A DNA stretch of 64,000 nt from Hyphomicrobiales bacterium (GCA_900473415.1 UCLR01000030.1:83800-147799); one strand, 5' to 3'. Positions 9,595-19,074 are shown, numbered from the stretch's first letter. The notes: generated by a model from the sequence alone, not told the origin. Made by a program: numbers and translations.

Positions 9595-9795
9595 AGGCGT
9601 ATCGGACCGGATCGAGGCGGACTTTTCGGAAAGCGGACAACCGCTCCCGGATTGGGCGACTTATCTTTGGCATGCTGCGGACGGCGCGCCTAGCTATGCA
9701 GAGCGATGGCTACCCCGTGTCCGCCACGGCTGCCGCCGACAATCCGCCAGTACCGCATCCTTTGAAAAGCTTTCACCCTGCGGTGAATTCGGGGC

Positions 9796-9824
9796 TTGCC
9801 AAGCCCGACCGCATTGATTAGACC
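9796..9824 (+). promoter_or_regulatory. Candidate promoter for tRNA-Gln
   Basis: TTGCCA and TAGACC are separated by 17 bp, with the -10-like box 41 bp before the mature tRNA 5' end. The match is moderate and position is the main support. Confidence 0.35.
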
Positions 9825-9864
9825 CCGGCTCACCAACGCGGGCGCCACGTCGCCGCCGCTTCGT

Positions 9865-9938
9865 TGGGGGATCGTCTAACGGTAGGACCCCAGACTCTGA
9901 CTCTGGTTGTCTAGGTTCGAATCCTAGTCCCCCAGCCA
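9865..9938 (+). tRNA. tRNA-Gln (anticodon CUG)
   Basis: A full cloverleaf folds. The acceptor stem is TGGGGGA with TCCCCCA, and the D arm is GTCT/GGAC. The anticodon stem is CCAGA/TCTGG around the loop CTCTGAC, giving anticodon CTG that reads CAG. The T arm is CTAGG-TTCGAAT-CCTAG. The discriminator G and a genomically encoded CCA end the gene at 9938. Confidence 0.95.
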
Positions 9939-10256
9939 CTTTTCCCGAAGTAGCTGATTTCAACTGATCCTTCCTCCGGCCTCGTTTGGAAACGATTCCG
10001 GGACGAAAGCCTGCGCCTTTGCCGGCTCCAAGACCGCGGCTTAATTCAATCGCTCACACAGGTCGGCGGGCTTTCCGTATACTGGGCTTGAGCGCGTGCC
10101 AAAGATCACCGTTTCCCTGCGCCCAACGCAGGCCGCTATCATCGCGGCGATCACGCTCGCCGCCACTTCCTCGTCATATGGCCGGGACCGCCCTGCTCCG
10201 ACGAAGCCCTCGGTGAACACTTCAGGCCAGCACCAGGTGCCGCGCCGATCGGGGCG
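9939..10256. other. Non-coding stretch between tRNA-Gln and the permease remnant
   Basis: No supported gene is seen. A short in-frame piece around 10100-10160 (TVSLRPTQAAIIAAI) could be a relic of a permease N-terminus, but it is too short to assign. Confidence 0.4.
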
Positions 10257-10661
10257 ATGATCCCGCCTGCCACGGCCATGGCGAACACCGGGGCCGCGGC
10301 CCTGATTGGAGACCAGATCGTCAGCGCACTGGGTCCCGCCGGCCCGGTCGCCGTGCTCGCCGGGCTGTCCATCGCGTCGGCAACGGTCACCCAGTTGATC
10401 TCCAACACTTCATCGGCACTCGTCATGATGCCGATCGGCCTGGCCACGGCGGGCGAGCTCGGGGTCTCCCCGCTTCCGACGATGCTCGGTGTCGCGATGG
10501 GTGCCAGCGCATCGTTCCTCGCGCCCTTCGCGAACGGGGTCAGCCCGATGGTCTACGGCCCCGGCGGGTACCGATTCGGGGACTTCTGGAAGCTCGCCAT
10601 TGTCGTCATCGCCCGGGCACTTGTCACGCTCGTCGTCATCCCGCTCTATTGGAAGTTCTGA
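10257..10661 (+). pseudogene. C-terminal fragment of an SLC13-type permease
   Basis: The 134 residues resemble the last three or four membrane segments of SLC13/DASS permeases. They include MANTGAAALIGD, a re-entrant-loop-like QLISNTSSALVMMPI, GASASFLAPFANGV and the family-typical GPGGYRFGDFWKL near the end. Full proteins of this group are about 400-600 residues, so most of the gene is missing. In-frame similarity extends only a few codons upstream (PIGAMIPPAT), and the DNA between the tRNA and this point carries no matching N-terminal part. This is most likely a decayed remnant. A small surviving protein is unlikely, because the transporter could not fold from this piece. Confidence 0.7.
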
Positions 10662-10713
10662 CATCGAAGGCTCCGTCGCTGGCGGGCGCCAGCGCGGGGC
10701 GCTATCGAGGAGC

Positions 10714-11787
10714 ATGATCGCGCGACGCCGCCTGCTGTCCTACCTGAAGACGGTCGCGCTCGTCGCCGTCGCCACGGCGCTGGCCGGTTTCGGCGTCTGG
10801 TCGACCCCGCTCGACAGCGTCTCGGCGATCTACATGGCGCCGGTGTTGATCGCAGGCGTGCGCTACGGCACCGGCCCCGCTGTCCTGGCCGCCCTGCTCG
10901 GGGCGCTGATGACCTCGCTGTTCTACCCGCCGCTGTTCAGCCCGCTCGTCTTCAAGCCGGCACAGATGATCGACCTCGCCACCTCGCTCGCAGTCGCACT
11001 CACGGTCGGCCCGCTGGTCGAGCGTCAGCGGGCCCAGTCGCGCATCCTCGAGGAGCATCGACTTCGTGAGCGCACCGATGAGCTGCGCGACATCCTAGTC
11101 GAGTCGGTATCGCACGAGCTGCGCACGCCATTGGCCGGGATCATGGGGGCCGCGAGCGTGCTGACTACGGCTCCGGAACTCGCCGAGCGCGAATCGCTGC
11201 TCTCGCTCGCCGCCGGCATCGAGCAGGAGGCCGGCCGGCTCGACCGATTGATCCAGGATGTGCTCGATCTCGGCCGCATCCGTGCCGGCGCCCTTCAGCC
11301 GCATCTCGACACGCTGGACCCCTGGGACATCGTCAATGATGCGCTCGCCACCGCGCAGGAACGGCTGCGAGCCCACGACGTGCGGCTGGAGCCCGCCGAG
11401 CCCCTGCCCCTCGTGCGGGTTGATCCGGCGCTGACCGCCCAGGCCCTCGTCAATGTCCTTGAGAACGCCGCCAAATACACGCCACCGGGCGGCACCATCC
11501 ACATCGCTGCGAAGACCTGCGCGGACTCAGTCGCGATCGTCGTCCGCGACGAGGGGACCGGCCTGGAAGCCGGCGAGGACGGGCTGATCTTCGAGCGCTT
11601 CCACCGCGGCGAACGCCACGCCGACATCGCCGGCGGCAGCGGCCTGGGCTTGACGATCGCACGGGTTTTCGTGGAGGCCAGCGGCGGGCGCATCGTTGCG
11701 CTCAGTGCGGGACCGGACCGGGGCACGACCCTGCGTCTGATTCTGCCGGTCGCGGAAACCAGGGAGGGCGATCATGACGACGACTGA
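10714..11787 (+). CDS. Sensor histidine kinase, KdpD C-terminal-like (DUF4118 sensor)
   Basis: This 357-residue kinase has four close-spaced membrane segments (residues about 10-105) of the DUF4118 type found in KdpD. A HisKA domain follows with phospho-acceptor His134 in SVSHELRTPLAG, then a HATPase domain with the N box VLENAAKYTPPGG, DEGTGL, and G boxes ending GGSGLGLTIA. The large KdpD N-terminal and Usp domains are absent and no kdpFABC is nearby, so it is not the usual K+ sensor. ATG 10714 was chosen for the CGAGG ribosome site 4 bp upstream. It overlaps its response regulator by 14 bp. Confidence 0.88.
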   Translation: MIARRRLLSYLKTVALVAVATALAGFGVWSTPLDSVSAIYMAPVLIAGVRYGTGPAVLAALLGALMTSLFYPPLFSPLVFKPAQMIDLATSLAVALTVGPLVERQRAQSRILEEHRLRERTDELRDILVESVSHELRTPLAGIMGAASVLTTAPELAERESLLSLAAGIEQEAGRLDRLIQDVLDLGRIRAGALQPHLDTLDPWDIVNDALATAQERLRAHDVRLEPAEPLPLVRVDPALTAQALVNVLENAAKYTPPGGTIHIAAKTCADSVAIVVRDEGTGLEAGEDGLIFERFHRGERHADIAGGSGLGLTIARVFVEASGGRIVALSAGPDRGTTLRLILPVAETREGDHDDD

Positions 11788-12532
11788 GGCCTCTTCCGCC
11801 GCAACGGCCAACGGACCGCTCGTGCTCGTCGTGGACGACGAGGTAGCGATCCGACGCTTCCTGCGCACGGGGCTGGAGATGCACGGCTTCCGCGTCGTGG
11901 AGGCCGAAACGGCGCGGCAGGCGAAGGAACTCGCCGTGATGCGCCAGCCAGACCTCGTCGTGCTCGACCTCGGACTGCCCGATGCCGACGGCGCCACTGT
12001 CGTCGAGGCGCTGCGCGGCTGGTCGCATGCCCCGATCATCGTGCTGTCCGTGCGCAAGTCGGAAGCGGAGAAGGTCAAGCTGCTGGAGGGCGGCGCCGAC
12101 GACTACATCGTCAAGCCCTTCGGCATGGCCGAACTTCTGGCCCGCGCCCGTGTCGTGCTGCGGCGCGCCGTGCGGCAGGACACCCCCGAGCCTGTCATCC
12201 GGATGGGCGGACTTTCGATCGATCTCGCGCGCCGGCTCGTCAGCCGCGACGGCAGCGCGATCATACTTTCGCCCAAGCAGTTCGCGCTGCTGCGCATTCT
12301 GGCAGTTCACCACGGCAGCGTCATGACGCATCGGCAACTGATGCGGGAACTCTGGCCACAGGAGCCGGACGAGGATGTCCAATATCTGCGTATCCTGATG
12401 AAAAAGCTGCGCAATCGCATCGAGCCCAACCCTGCGCGGCCGATCTATGTGGTGACCGAGCTGGCCGTCGGCTACCGCCTGCGCACCCAGGAGCAGCTCG
12501 ATGCCTCTGGTTATGTTGCGGCTATGCAATGA
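11774..12532 (+). CDS. OmpR/KdpE-type response regulator
   Basis: This 252-residue protein has a receiver domain with acidic pair Asp21-Asp22, phospho-acceptor Asp65 in VVLDLGLPD and switch Lys in IVKPFG, followed by a winged-helix DNA-binding domain (ILSPKQFALLRIL, then YLRILMKKLRNRIE). The start lies inside the kinase gene, which implies translational coupling. It is KdpE-like overall. The TRAP transporter genes start 80 bp downstream on the same strand, so they are candidate targets; that link is inferred. Confidence 0.9.
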   Translation: MTTTEASSAATANGPLVLVVDDEVAIRRFLRTGLEMHGFRVVEAETARQAKELAVMRQPDLVVLDLGLPDADGATVVEALRGWSHAPIIVLSVRKSEAEKVKLLEGGADDYIVKPFGMAELLARARVVLRRAVRQDTPEPVIRMGGLSIDLARRLVSRDGSAIILSPKQFALLRILAVHHGSVMTHRQLMRELWPQEPDEDVQYLRILMKKLRNRIEPNPARPIYVVTELAVGYRLRTQEQLDASGYVAAMQ

Positions 12533-12612
12533 GCCGATCCACATCATGGAACGGATAAGAGCGTAGTGCTAACGGCGGCGTTCGGGGAAACGTCGCAGTT
12601 GCGCGGGGGTTC

Positions 12613-13224
12613 ATGTTCAAGCTCTGGCTGGCGCTCGCCACCATCGGCGCCATGGCAGGCGTCGTAGCGATCGCCTGGTTCTTCTGCCGCCAGCTCATGC
12701 CGCTGGCGCGCTTCATCGATCGCATCAGCAGCATGCTCGGCGTCATTGCCAGCTGGCTCGTGCTGTTGGCGTGCCTGGTCAGCGCCGGCAACGCCACGAT
12801 CCGCTACCTCATCTCCTATAGCTCGAACGCCTGGCTCGAGCTGCAATGGTACATGTTCGCCGGCATGGTGCTGCTCGGCTCCGCCTATACGCTGCGGGTC
12901 AACGAGCATGTCCGCGTCGACCTGTTTTACGGGGCCGTCTCCGACCGCGTCCGCCACTGGATCGACCTCCTCGGCGGCGCGATCTTCCTCGTCCCGATGT
13001 GCCTCGTGATGATCTGGTTCACCTGGCCCTGGTTCGTCCAGTCCTGGACGCTCAACGAAGCCTCGAACAATGCCGGCGGCCTGATCCGCTGGCCGGTCAT
13101 CCTGCTGCTGCCGGTCGGCTTCGTGCTGATCCTGCTCCAGGGCATTTCCGAGATGATCAAGCGCGCTGCCGCACTGCGCGGCTTCCATCAGCACGAATAC
13201 GCTTACGAGAAGCCGCTGCAATGA
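12613..13224 (+). CDS. TRAP transporter small permease (DctQ family)
   Basis: This 203-residue membrane protein shows an extra N-terminal segment followed by the four-helix DctQ domain. Its ELQWYMFAGMVLLGSAYTLRVNEHVRVD stretch is characteristic: Trp/Phe-rich, then NEHVRVD. It forms a complex with the large permease in the inner membrane. GCGCGGGGGTTC before the ATG is a usable ribosome site. An internal ATG at 12697 would give a shorter protein without the first helix. The extra helix fits the mannitol/chloroaromatic-type TRAP subgroup. Confidence 0.88.
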   Translation: MFKLWLALATIGAMAGVVAIAWFFCRQLMPLARFIDRISSMLGVIASWLVLLACLVSAGNATIRYLISYSSNAWLELQWYMFAGMVLLGSAYTLRVNEHVRVDLFYGAVSDRVRHWIDLLGGAIFLVPMCLVMIWFTWPWFVQSWTLNEASNNAGGLIRWPVILLLPVGFVLILLQGISEMIKRAAALRGFHQHEYAYEKPLQ

Positions 13225-14651
13225 TCGACACGATCCGCGACAACCTCGGCCCCATGATGTTCGGGGGCGTGGTGCTCTTTTTGCTCATCGGCTACCCGGC
13301 GGCATTCTCGCTGGCAGCAGTCGGCCTGTTCTTCGGCTTCATCGCGATCGAGATGGGGGTGATTGCGCCGCAGTACATGGGCAACCTCACCTTCCAGCTC
13401 TACTCCATCATCTCGAACGACCTGCTGCTCTCGATCCCGTTCTTCACCTTCATGGGCGCGATCCTGGAGCGCTGCGGCCTGGCCGAGGATCTGCTCGACT
13501 CGATCGGTCAGCTCTTCGGCAGCATCCGTGGCGGCCTCTCCTATGCCGTGATCTTCGTCGGCGCGATCCTCGGCGCCATCACGGGCACGGTTGCGGCCTC
13601 GGTCATCGCCATGGCCGTGATCTCGCTGCCTGTGATGATGCGCTACGGCTACGACATGAAGCACGCCACCGGCGTCATCGCCGCGTCCGGCACCATCACC
13701 CAGCTCATCCCGCCCTCGCTGGTGCTCGTCGTGCTCGCCGACGTCATGGGCCGCTCGGTCGGTGACATGTATGCCGGCGCCATCGGCCCCAGCATCCTGC
13801 AGGTTGCCCTCTTCTGCATCTGGGTGGCGATCCTCAGCATCATCAACCCGACCGCCGTGCCGGCGCTCCCGCCTGAGGCGCGCACGCTCAAAGGCTGGGC
13901 CCTGGCGTGGAAATGCGTGCGCGGTATCGTTCCCTCCGCCGTCCTTATCTTCCTGGTGCTCGGCACCATCTTCATGGGCCTGGCGACGCCGACGGAAGCG
14001 GGCGCGATGGGCGCGGTCGGCGCCATGGCGCTGGCGGCGATGTATCGCACGCTGACCTGGAAGCTGACCTATCAGGCGATGTCCTCGACCATGCGCATCA
14101 CCGCCATGGTCACGATGATCCTGATCGGCGCGCGCGTGTTCAGCCTCGTCTTCCAGGGCGTTGGCGGCGGCAAGTGGATCGAGCACATGCTCACCGGCTT
14201 GCCGGGCGGTCAGATCGGCTTCCTGACCTTCACGATGATCTTCGTCTTCTTCATCGCCTTCTTCCTCGACTTCTTCGAGATCGCCTTCATCATCATCCCG
14301 CTGCTGACGCCGGCGGCCGAGAAGCTCGACATCAACCTGATCTGGTTCGCGCTGCTGATCTGCGCCAACATCCAGACCTCGTTCATGCATCCGCCCTTCG
14401 GCTTCGCGCTGTTCTACCTGCGCGGCGTCGCGCCACCGACGGTGAAGAGTCGCGACATCTATCTCGGCTCGATCCCTTGGATCGTGCTGCAGCTCATCCT
14501 GGTCGCGATCATGATCGTCTTCCCGGAGATCGTGACGCATTGGCTGGACAAGCCGGTAACGCTCGATCCGGCGGCGCTGGAGAAGCAGCTCAATTCGATG
14601 CCGTCCTTCGGCACGATCGAGCTGAACGGCCTGACACCGCCCAAGCCTTGA
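13221..14651 (+). CDS. TRAP transporter large permease (DctM family)
   Basis: This 476-residue, roughly 12-helix permease is the ion-coupled translocation subunit of a TRAP transporter. Family stretches include SIPFFTFMGAILERCGLAE, ITGTVAASVIAM, SGTITQLIPPSLVLV and FFLDFFEIAFIIIPL. It overlaps the small permease by the ATGA junction. No periplasmic DctP/TakP binding protein gene is next to it, so the solute receptor must be encoded elsewhere. Substrate is likely an organic acid, but nothing in the permease identifies it. Confidence 0.92.
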   Translation: MIDTIRDNLGPMMFGGVVLFLLIGYPAAFSLAAVGLFFGFIAIEMGVIAPQYMGNLTFQLYSIISNDLLLSIPFFTFMGAILERCGLAEDLLDSIGQLFGSIRGGLSYAVIFVGAILGAITGTVAASVIAMAVISLPVMMRYGYDMKHATGVIAASGTITQLIPPSLVLVVLADVMGRSVGDMYAGAIGPSILQVALFCIWVAILSIINPTAVPALPPEARTLKGWALAWKCVRGIVPSAVLIFLVLGTIFMGLATPTEAGAMGAVGAMALAAMYRTLTWKLTYQAMSSTMRITAMVTMILIGARVFSLVFQGVGGGKWIEHMLTGLPGGQIGFLTFTMIFVFFIAFFLDFFEIAFIIIPLLTPAAEKLDINLIWFALLICANIQTSFMHPPFGFALFYLRGVAPPTVKSRDIYLGSIPWIVLQLILVAIMIVFPEIVTHWLDKPVTLDPAALEKQLNSMPSFGTIELNGLTPPKP

Positions 14652-14659
14652 GCGAACGG

Positions 14660-14727
14660 GTCCGCGGCACCGCGGACGCGGCAGCGATTCAGCAAGAGGC
14701 CTGCAGCATCGCAACGACACTGCAGGC
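14660..14727 (+). terminator. Two hairpins between dctM and convergent glpK
   Basis: GTCCGCGG-CA-CCGCGGAC (14660-14677) lies 8 bp after the TRAP stop. A second inverted repeat, GCCTGCAG with CTGCAGGC, spans 14699-14727. Neither has a T-run. They probably mark the 3' ends of the converging transcripts. Confidence 0.4.
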
Positions 14728-14787
14728 GCTTCGATTGGGGCGTGACCTTCCGTGCGGCCAGTTTCCGGCGACGGCCCTTCCTGCGGC

Positions 14788-16290
14788 TTAGGCTCCGGTC
14801 AGCGTCCGGCGCACGGCATCGCGCCAGCCGGAAACCTTGCGCTCGCGCTGGCTCGCCGCCATTGCCGGCGTGAAGCGCCGCTCGAGCCGCCAGAGATCGG
14901 CGAAGCGTTCCGGCTCCGGCAGCAGTCCGGCGTCGAGTCCGGCGAGATAGGCCGCGCCCAGCGCCGTCGTCTCCAGCACGGTCGGCCGATCGACGGGAAG
15001 ATCCAGAATGTCGGCGAGGCGCTGCATCGTCCAGTCGGAGGCGACCATGCCGCCATCGACGCGTAGCACCGCGCCGCCCCCCTGCCCGGCTTCAGGCCAG
15101 TCGGCCCGCATAGCCTCGATCAGGTCGAGCGTCTGGTAGCAGACGCTCTCCAGCGTCGCCTGGGCGAATTCGCGTGGCCCCGAATTGCGGGTCAGGCCAA
15201 ACATGGCGCCGCGCGCATGGGCGTCCCAGTACGGTGCGCCGAGCCCGACGAAGGCCGGCACCAGATAGACGTCCTGCTCCGGATCGGCGGCCTCGGCGAG
15301 CGGGCCGGTATCGCTCGCCTTCTCGATGATGCCCAGCCCGTCGCGCAGCCACTGCACCGCCGCTCCGGCGACAAAGATCGAGCCCTCCAGCGCATAGGTC
15401 CGCTTCCCGCCGAACTGATAGGCGATCGTGCTGAGCAGCCGGTGCTTCGAGTTGACCGGCGCGTCGCCTGTATTGAGCAGCGCGAAGCAGCCCGTGCCAT
15501 AGGTCGATTTCACCATACCGGGGGTGAAGCAGGCCTGCCCGATCGTCGCCGCCTGCTGGTCGCCGGCGATGCCACGCACCGGAATCGCTGCACCGAAAAG
15601 ATCGGGCGCCGAGTCGCCGAAATGCGTCGCGCAATCCCGCACCTCCGGCAGGATCGCGGCCGGGATGTCGAACAGAGCGAGAAGATCCTCGTCCCAGACG
15701 CCGCGGCCGATATCGAAAAGCATGGTGCGCGCGGCGTTGGTCGCGTCGGTGGCATGCACTGCCCCGCCCGTCAGCCGCCAGAGCAGGAACGAATCGACGG
15801 TGCCGAAGGCGAGCTCGCCTGCTTCTGCACGTCGCCTGGCTCCAGGAACGTTGTCGAGCAACCAGGCGATCTTGGTCGCCGAGAAATAGGGATCGATCCG
15901 CAAGCCAGTGCGTTCGCGGACCAATTCCTCATGGCCGGCCGCAACCAGATTCGCACAGGCTTGCGCGGTCCGCCGGTCTTGCCAGACGATGGCGCGGTGG
16001 ATCGCCTGCCCCGTCCGGCGATCCCAGATCAGGGTCGTCTCGCGCTGGTTGGTGATTCCGATGCCCGCGATGTCGGAGGCGCTCAGGCCTGCCCTGGCGA
16101 TCGCCTCGCGCGCCGTCGCGAGCACGCTTTCCCAGATGTCAACCGGCTCGTGCTCGACCCAGCCAGAGGCCGGAAAATGCTGCGGAAATTCCCTCTGGGC
16201 GCTTGCCACGACCCCGAGCGAGGCATCGAACAGGATGGCGCGCGATGAGGTTGTGCCCTGGTCAATCGCGAGGATGTATCCGGCGGCCAT
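14788..16290 (-). CDS. glpK: Glycerol kinase
   Basis: Glycerol kinase phosphorylates glycerol to glycerol-3-phosphate with ATP in the cytosol. The 500-residue product has the FGGY-kinase pattern: [17 protein letters not shown] at the N-terminus, [17 protein letters not shown], the SLR-like catalytic region, [21 protein letters not shown] and a C-terminal [14 protein letters not shown] 16290 was chosen because AGGAAG lies just upstream and the protein then begins with the family N-terminus; an open extension reaches 16434 without homology. No glpF, glpD or glpR neighbours are present, so it stands alone, divergent from ppx/gppA. Confidence 0.95.
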   Translation of the reverse strand: MAAGYILAIDQGTTSSRAILFDASLGVVASAQREFPQHFPASGWVEHEPVDIWESVLATAREAIARAGLSASDIAGIGITNQRETTLIWDRRTGQAIHRAIVWQDRRTAQACANLVAAGHEELVRERTGLRIDPYFSATKIAWLLDNVPGARRRAEAGELAFGTVDSFLLWRLTGGAVHATDATNAARTMLFDIGRGVWDEDLLALFDIPAAILPEVRDCATHFGDSAPDLFGAAIPVRGIAGDQQAATIGQACFTPGMVKSTYGTGCFALLNTGDAPVNSKHRLLSTIAYQFGGKRTYALEGSIFVAGAAVQWLRDGLGIIEKASDTGPLAEAADPEQDVYLVPAFVGLGAPYWDAHARGAMFGLTRNSGPREFAQATLESVCYQTLDLIEAMRADWPEAGQGGGAVLRVDGGMVASDWTMQRLADILDLPVDRPTVLETTALGAAYLAGLDAGLLPEPERFADLWRLERRFTPAMAASQRERKVSGWRDAVRRTLTGA

Positions 16291-16499
16291 ATCTGCTTCC
16301 TGCCCTGTCTGTCGGTCCGTCTGCGCGGCCCGGCGAGAGACTGGCCGATCAGCCGGTCGCCGCGCAAGCCGCCCAATCTGGAAGGTTCCGCTTGGCATGA
16401 CGCATGCGCTGTAGTTAGCTTTCCGGCGAAGCAATTGGCCGCGCTGCGCCGCGGCCCCTGTTCAGCCACGCTGTTGGACGGGCTAGAGGATCGGAAACG

Positions 16500-17618
16500 G
16501 TGGCGGTCGAGGACCGGCAGGAACGCGGTGTCACGCCGGTGACGCCGCCGCACAGGCATAACGCCGATCCGCCACGGAACGGTGGGGCTCCGGCTGTCGT
16601 GCCGCTCAAGAGCTACACCCCTGCCCCGGCCAATCACCAGCCCGTCGCGACTTATGCTGCCCTTGATCTCGGCACCAATAACTGCCGCCTGCTGATCGCC
16701 CGACCGGCACAGCACGGTTTTCGCGTCGTCGACGCCTTCTCGCGCATCGTGCGGCTCGGCGAAGGGCTCGCCACCAGCAGCCGGCTCGGTGATGCCGCGA
16801 TGGACCGCGCCGTCGAGGCGCTGAAGATCTGCCGTAGCAAGATGGCGAACCGTGGCGTGACCCGCGCCCGTCTCGTCACGACGGAAGCCTGCCGCGCTGC
16901 CACCAACGGCCTTGAATTCATCCGCCGTGTCGCCGCCGAAGCCGAGCTCTCGCTGGAGATCATCGACCAGCGCACCGAGGCGGCGCTCGCCGTCTCCGGC
17001 TGCGCAGCCCTGACGGACCCTGCGGCCGAGAGCGTCATCGTCTTCGATATCGGCGGCGGCTCGACCGAGATCGTCTGGCTCGGCGGGCGTAGCGAGGCGC
17101 GCGATCCTGCGGCCCGCATCCGCGAATGGGCCTCGCTGCCGATCGGTGTGGTCACGGTCGCTGAGCGCTACGGCGGCGTCGAGGTCAGCCGCGAGCTCTT
17201 CGACCGCATGGTGGAGGATTGCTCGCAAGCATTGGAATCCTTTGCGAAAAAGGCTTCCGCGGCTCGCGACTCCAAGGGCTTCCACCTGCTCGGCACCTCC
17301 GGCACGGTGACGACCGTCGCCGGCATCCACCTCGACCTGCCGCGATACGACCGGCGCGAGGTCGACGGGCTGTGGATGCGCCAGGACGACATCCTCTCGG
17401 TGATCGACCGGCTGATCGCGATGGACTATGCCGCGCGGGCGGCGAATGCCTGCATCGGGCGCGATCGTGCCGATCTGGTGCTAGCAGGCTGCGCGATCTT
17501 CGAGGCGATCCGCCGCGCCTTCCCCAGCGAGCGCGTCCGCATCGCCGATCGTGGCCTGCGCGAGGGCATCTTGCTGCGGATGATGCATGAGGACCGCGCC
17601 TGGTGGCGGCGGAAATAG
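16500..17618 (+). CDS. Exopolyphosphatase / pppGpp pyrophosphatase family protein (Ppx/GppA)
   Basis: This 372-residue protein has the actin-like ASKHA phosphatase fold of the Ppx/GppA family. It starts YAALDLGTNNCRLLIARP (phosphate loop 1) and has TEACRAATNG, FDIGGGSTEIVWLG (phosphate loop 2) and GTSGTVTTVAG. The family hydrolyses terminal phosphate of polyphosphate or pppGpp. The single-domain length is shorter than E. coli Ppx (about 510 residues) and typical of alphaproteobacterial forms. The start is GTG at 16500 with about 50 non-conserved residues before the domain. It is 10 bp upstream of rlmE, a pairing common in this group. Confidence 0.9.
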   Translation: MAVEDRQERGVTPVTPPHRHNADPPRNGGAPAVVPLKSYTPAPANHQPVATYAALDLGTNNCRLLIARPAQHGFRVVDAFSRIVRLGEGLATSSRLGDAAMDRAVEALKICRSKMANRGVTRARLVTTEACRAATNGLEFIRRVAAEAELSLEIIDQRTEAALAVSGCAALTDPAAESVIVFDIGGGSTEIVWLGGRSEARDPAARIREWASLPIGVVTVAERYGGVEVSRELFDRMVEDCSQALESFAKKASAARDSKGFHLLGTSGTVTTVAGIHLDLPRYDRREVDGLWMRQDDILSVIDRLIAMDYAARAANACIGRDRADLVLAGCAIFEAIRRAFPSERVRIADRGLREGILLRMMHEDRAWWRRK

Positions 17619-17628
17619 GCTTTAGAGA

Positions 17629-18429
17629 ATGAGCAGCGGGAAATCGGGTGGCGGCAAGGCCGGAGGAAAGGGCACGGGCGGGGCCAAGTCCGGCGCCGCG
17701 CGCACGCCGGGCAAGCAGGCCGCCGGCGCCAAGCCGGCCGGGGACCGCGACCTGCGCGTGCGCCTGAAGAATGCACGCAAGCACAAGTATTCCTCGCAGC
17801 TCTGGCTCGAGCGCCAGCTCAACGACCCCTATGTCAAACGTGCCAAGGAGCGCGGCTTCCGTTCCCGCGCCGCCTTCAAGCTGGAGGAGATGGACGAGCG
17901 CTACAAATTCCTGAAGAGCGGGCAGCGGCTCATCGACCTAGGCTGCGCGCCGGGCGGCTGGTGCCAGGTCGCGGCCGAGCGGATCGGCCTTGCTCAGGGC
18001 AAGGGCCGGATCGTCGGCATCGACCTGCTGCCGGTCGATCCTATTCCGGGCGTCGAACTGATCGAGATGGACTTCATGACCGAGGAGGCCCCGGCCCTGC
18101 TGGTCGAGAAGCTCGGGGGGCAGGCGGACGGCGTGATGTCGGACATGGCCGCCAACACCACCGGCCACAAGAAGACCGACCATCTCAGGATCATCGGGCT
18201 CGCCGAGGCGGCGCTGGAATTCGCGCATGACGTGCTCGCGCCGGGCGGCTTTTTCCTCGCCAAGCTCTTCCAGGGCGGCGATAGCGCCGAACTGCTCACG
18301 GCGATGAAGCGGGACTTCACGACCGTCCGCAACGTCAAGCCGGGCGCCAGCCGCGCCGATTCCTCGGAGCTCTACGTGCTGGCGACCGGCTATCGCCGCG
18401 CCGCGCGATCCGAAGCGGAAGAGAGCTGA
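17629..18429 (+). CDS. rlmE: 23S rRNA (uridine-2'-O-)-methyltransferase
   Basis: RlmE (FtsJ/RrmJ) uses SAM to 2'-O-methylate U2552 in the A loop of 23S rRNA during late 50S assembly. The 266-residue protein has a Gly/Lys-rich N-terminal tail (about 45 residues), then the catalytic K-D-K-E tetrad: Lys in RAAFKLEEMDERY, Asp in VMSDMAANTTGHK, Lys in FLAKLFQGG and Glu in SSELYVLATG. The SAM site is LIDLGCAPGGW. The basic N-terminal tail is longer than in E. coli and fits the alphaproteobacterial form. GAGA before ATG serves as ribosome site. Confidence 0.95.
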   Translation: MSSGKSGGGKAGGKGTGGAKSGAARTPGKQAAGAKPAGDRDLRVRLKNARKHKYSSQLWLERQLNDPYVKRAKERGFRSRAAFKLEEMDERYKFLKSGQRLIDLGCAPGGWCQVAAERIGLAQGKGRIVGIDLLPVDPIPGVELIEMDFMTEEAPALLVEKLGGQADGVMSDMAANTTGHKKTDHLRIIGLAEAALEFAHDVLAPGGFFLAKLFQGGDSAELLTAMKRDFTTVRNVKPGASRADSSELYVLATGYRRAARSEAEES

Positions 18430-18435
18430 CGCCGC

Positions 18436-19074
18436 TCACTCCGGCAGGACGTCGTGCGGCAAGTGCCGGGGGTCGTAGCTGCCCGGCGCAGCCTTCGCGA
18501 CCGAGATCCAGATCCAGGCGCAGATCGCGACGACGCCGGCCAGAGGGCCGATGATCTCGAAGAACCCGGCCTTGCCGCTGAGCCCAATGCCGAGGACCAT
18601 CAGCCCGGCGCCGCCGAAGAGGAGGCCGCAGAGGACCACGACGCCAATCATGACACGGTGGCGCCCTTCCGGGATGCCCCGCCGGAACGCGACATGGCCG
18701 TGCCCGCCGTCGACCAGCCGCTGGTGCAGATCTTGAACGAAGGCGATGAACACCGTGTCGCGCTCGGGGTCGTCCGCGCCCCAAGGGCTGCTCGACAGCA
18801 CGGTGAGCGGCAGGCCGCGGGCGAAGGTCAGCTCGGCCAGCGCCTCCCAGGGCGAGCGCGGCCCGCCATGGACCGCCTGCAGGCGCACACCGCGCAGGTC
18901 CGCAAAGGAGCGCAGGCCCGAGCGGCCTTCGAGCTCGTAGGCGATGCCCTCGTCGCTGAGCGTCAACTCGGTCTCGGCCTGCTTGAGGCGCAGGCTCGCC
19001 GTCCCGACGCAAAGTCGGTAGGTCGTCTCCGGAGTTGGAGCGGATGCCGGCTGCATCGCCGGACCCTGCGTCAA
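18436..19074 (-). CDS. Hypothetical membrane protein
   Basis: I do not recognise this 212-residue protein. Its first 145 residues are soluble-looking and beta-rich (YRLCVGTASLRLKQ, IAYELEGRSGLRSF). Two adjacent hydrophobic helices follow (MIGVVVLCGLLFGGAGLMVLG and IIGPLAGVVAICAWIWISV), with a short tail ending SYDPRHLPHDVLPE. The layout suggests a PH-like or sensor-like cytoplasmic domain attached to the membrane by a hairpin. The gene is convergent with rlmE (6 bp apart) and lies 18 bp after the MFS gene on the same strand, so it may be co-transcribed with it. Confidence 0.7.
   Translation of the reverse strand: MTQGPAMQPASAPTPETTYRLCVGTASLRLKQAETELTLSDEGIAYELEGRSGLRSFADLRGVRLQAVHGGPRSPWEALAELTFARGLPLTVLSSSPWGADDPERDTVFIAFVQDLHQRLVDGGHGHVAFRRGIPEGRHRVMIGVVVLCGLLFGGAGLMVLGIGLSGKAGFFEIIGPLAGVVAICAWIWISVAKAAPGSYDPRHLPHDVLPE

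Noticed and set aside
9694..9963. An 89-codon frame antisense to tRNA-Gln containing GLGFEPRQPESESG
   Set aside because: This is the known artefact of translating the reverse of a tRNA gene; it has no ribosome site and overlaps the whole tRNA.
9865..12600. An integrative element using tRNA-Gln as attachment site
   Set aside because: No integrase gene and no second copy of the tRNA 3' end was found in the window.
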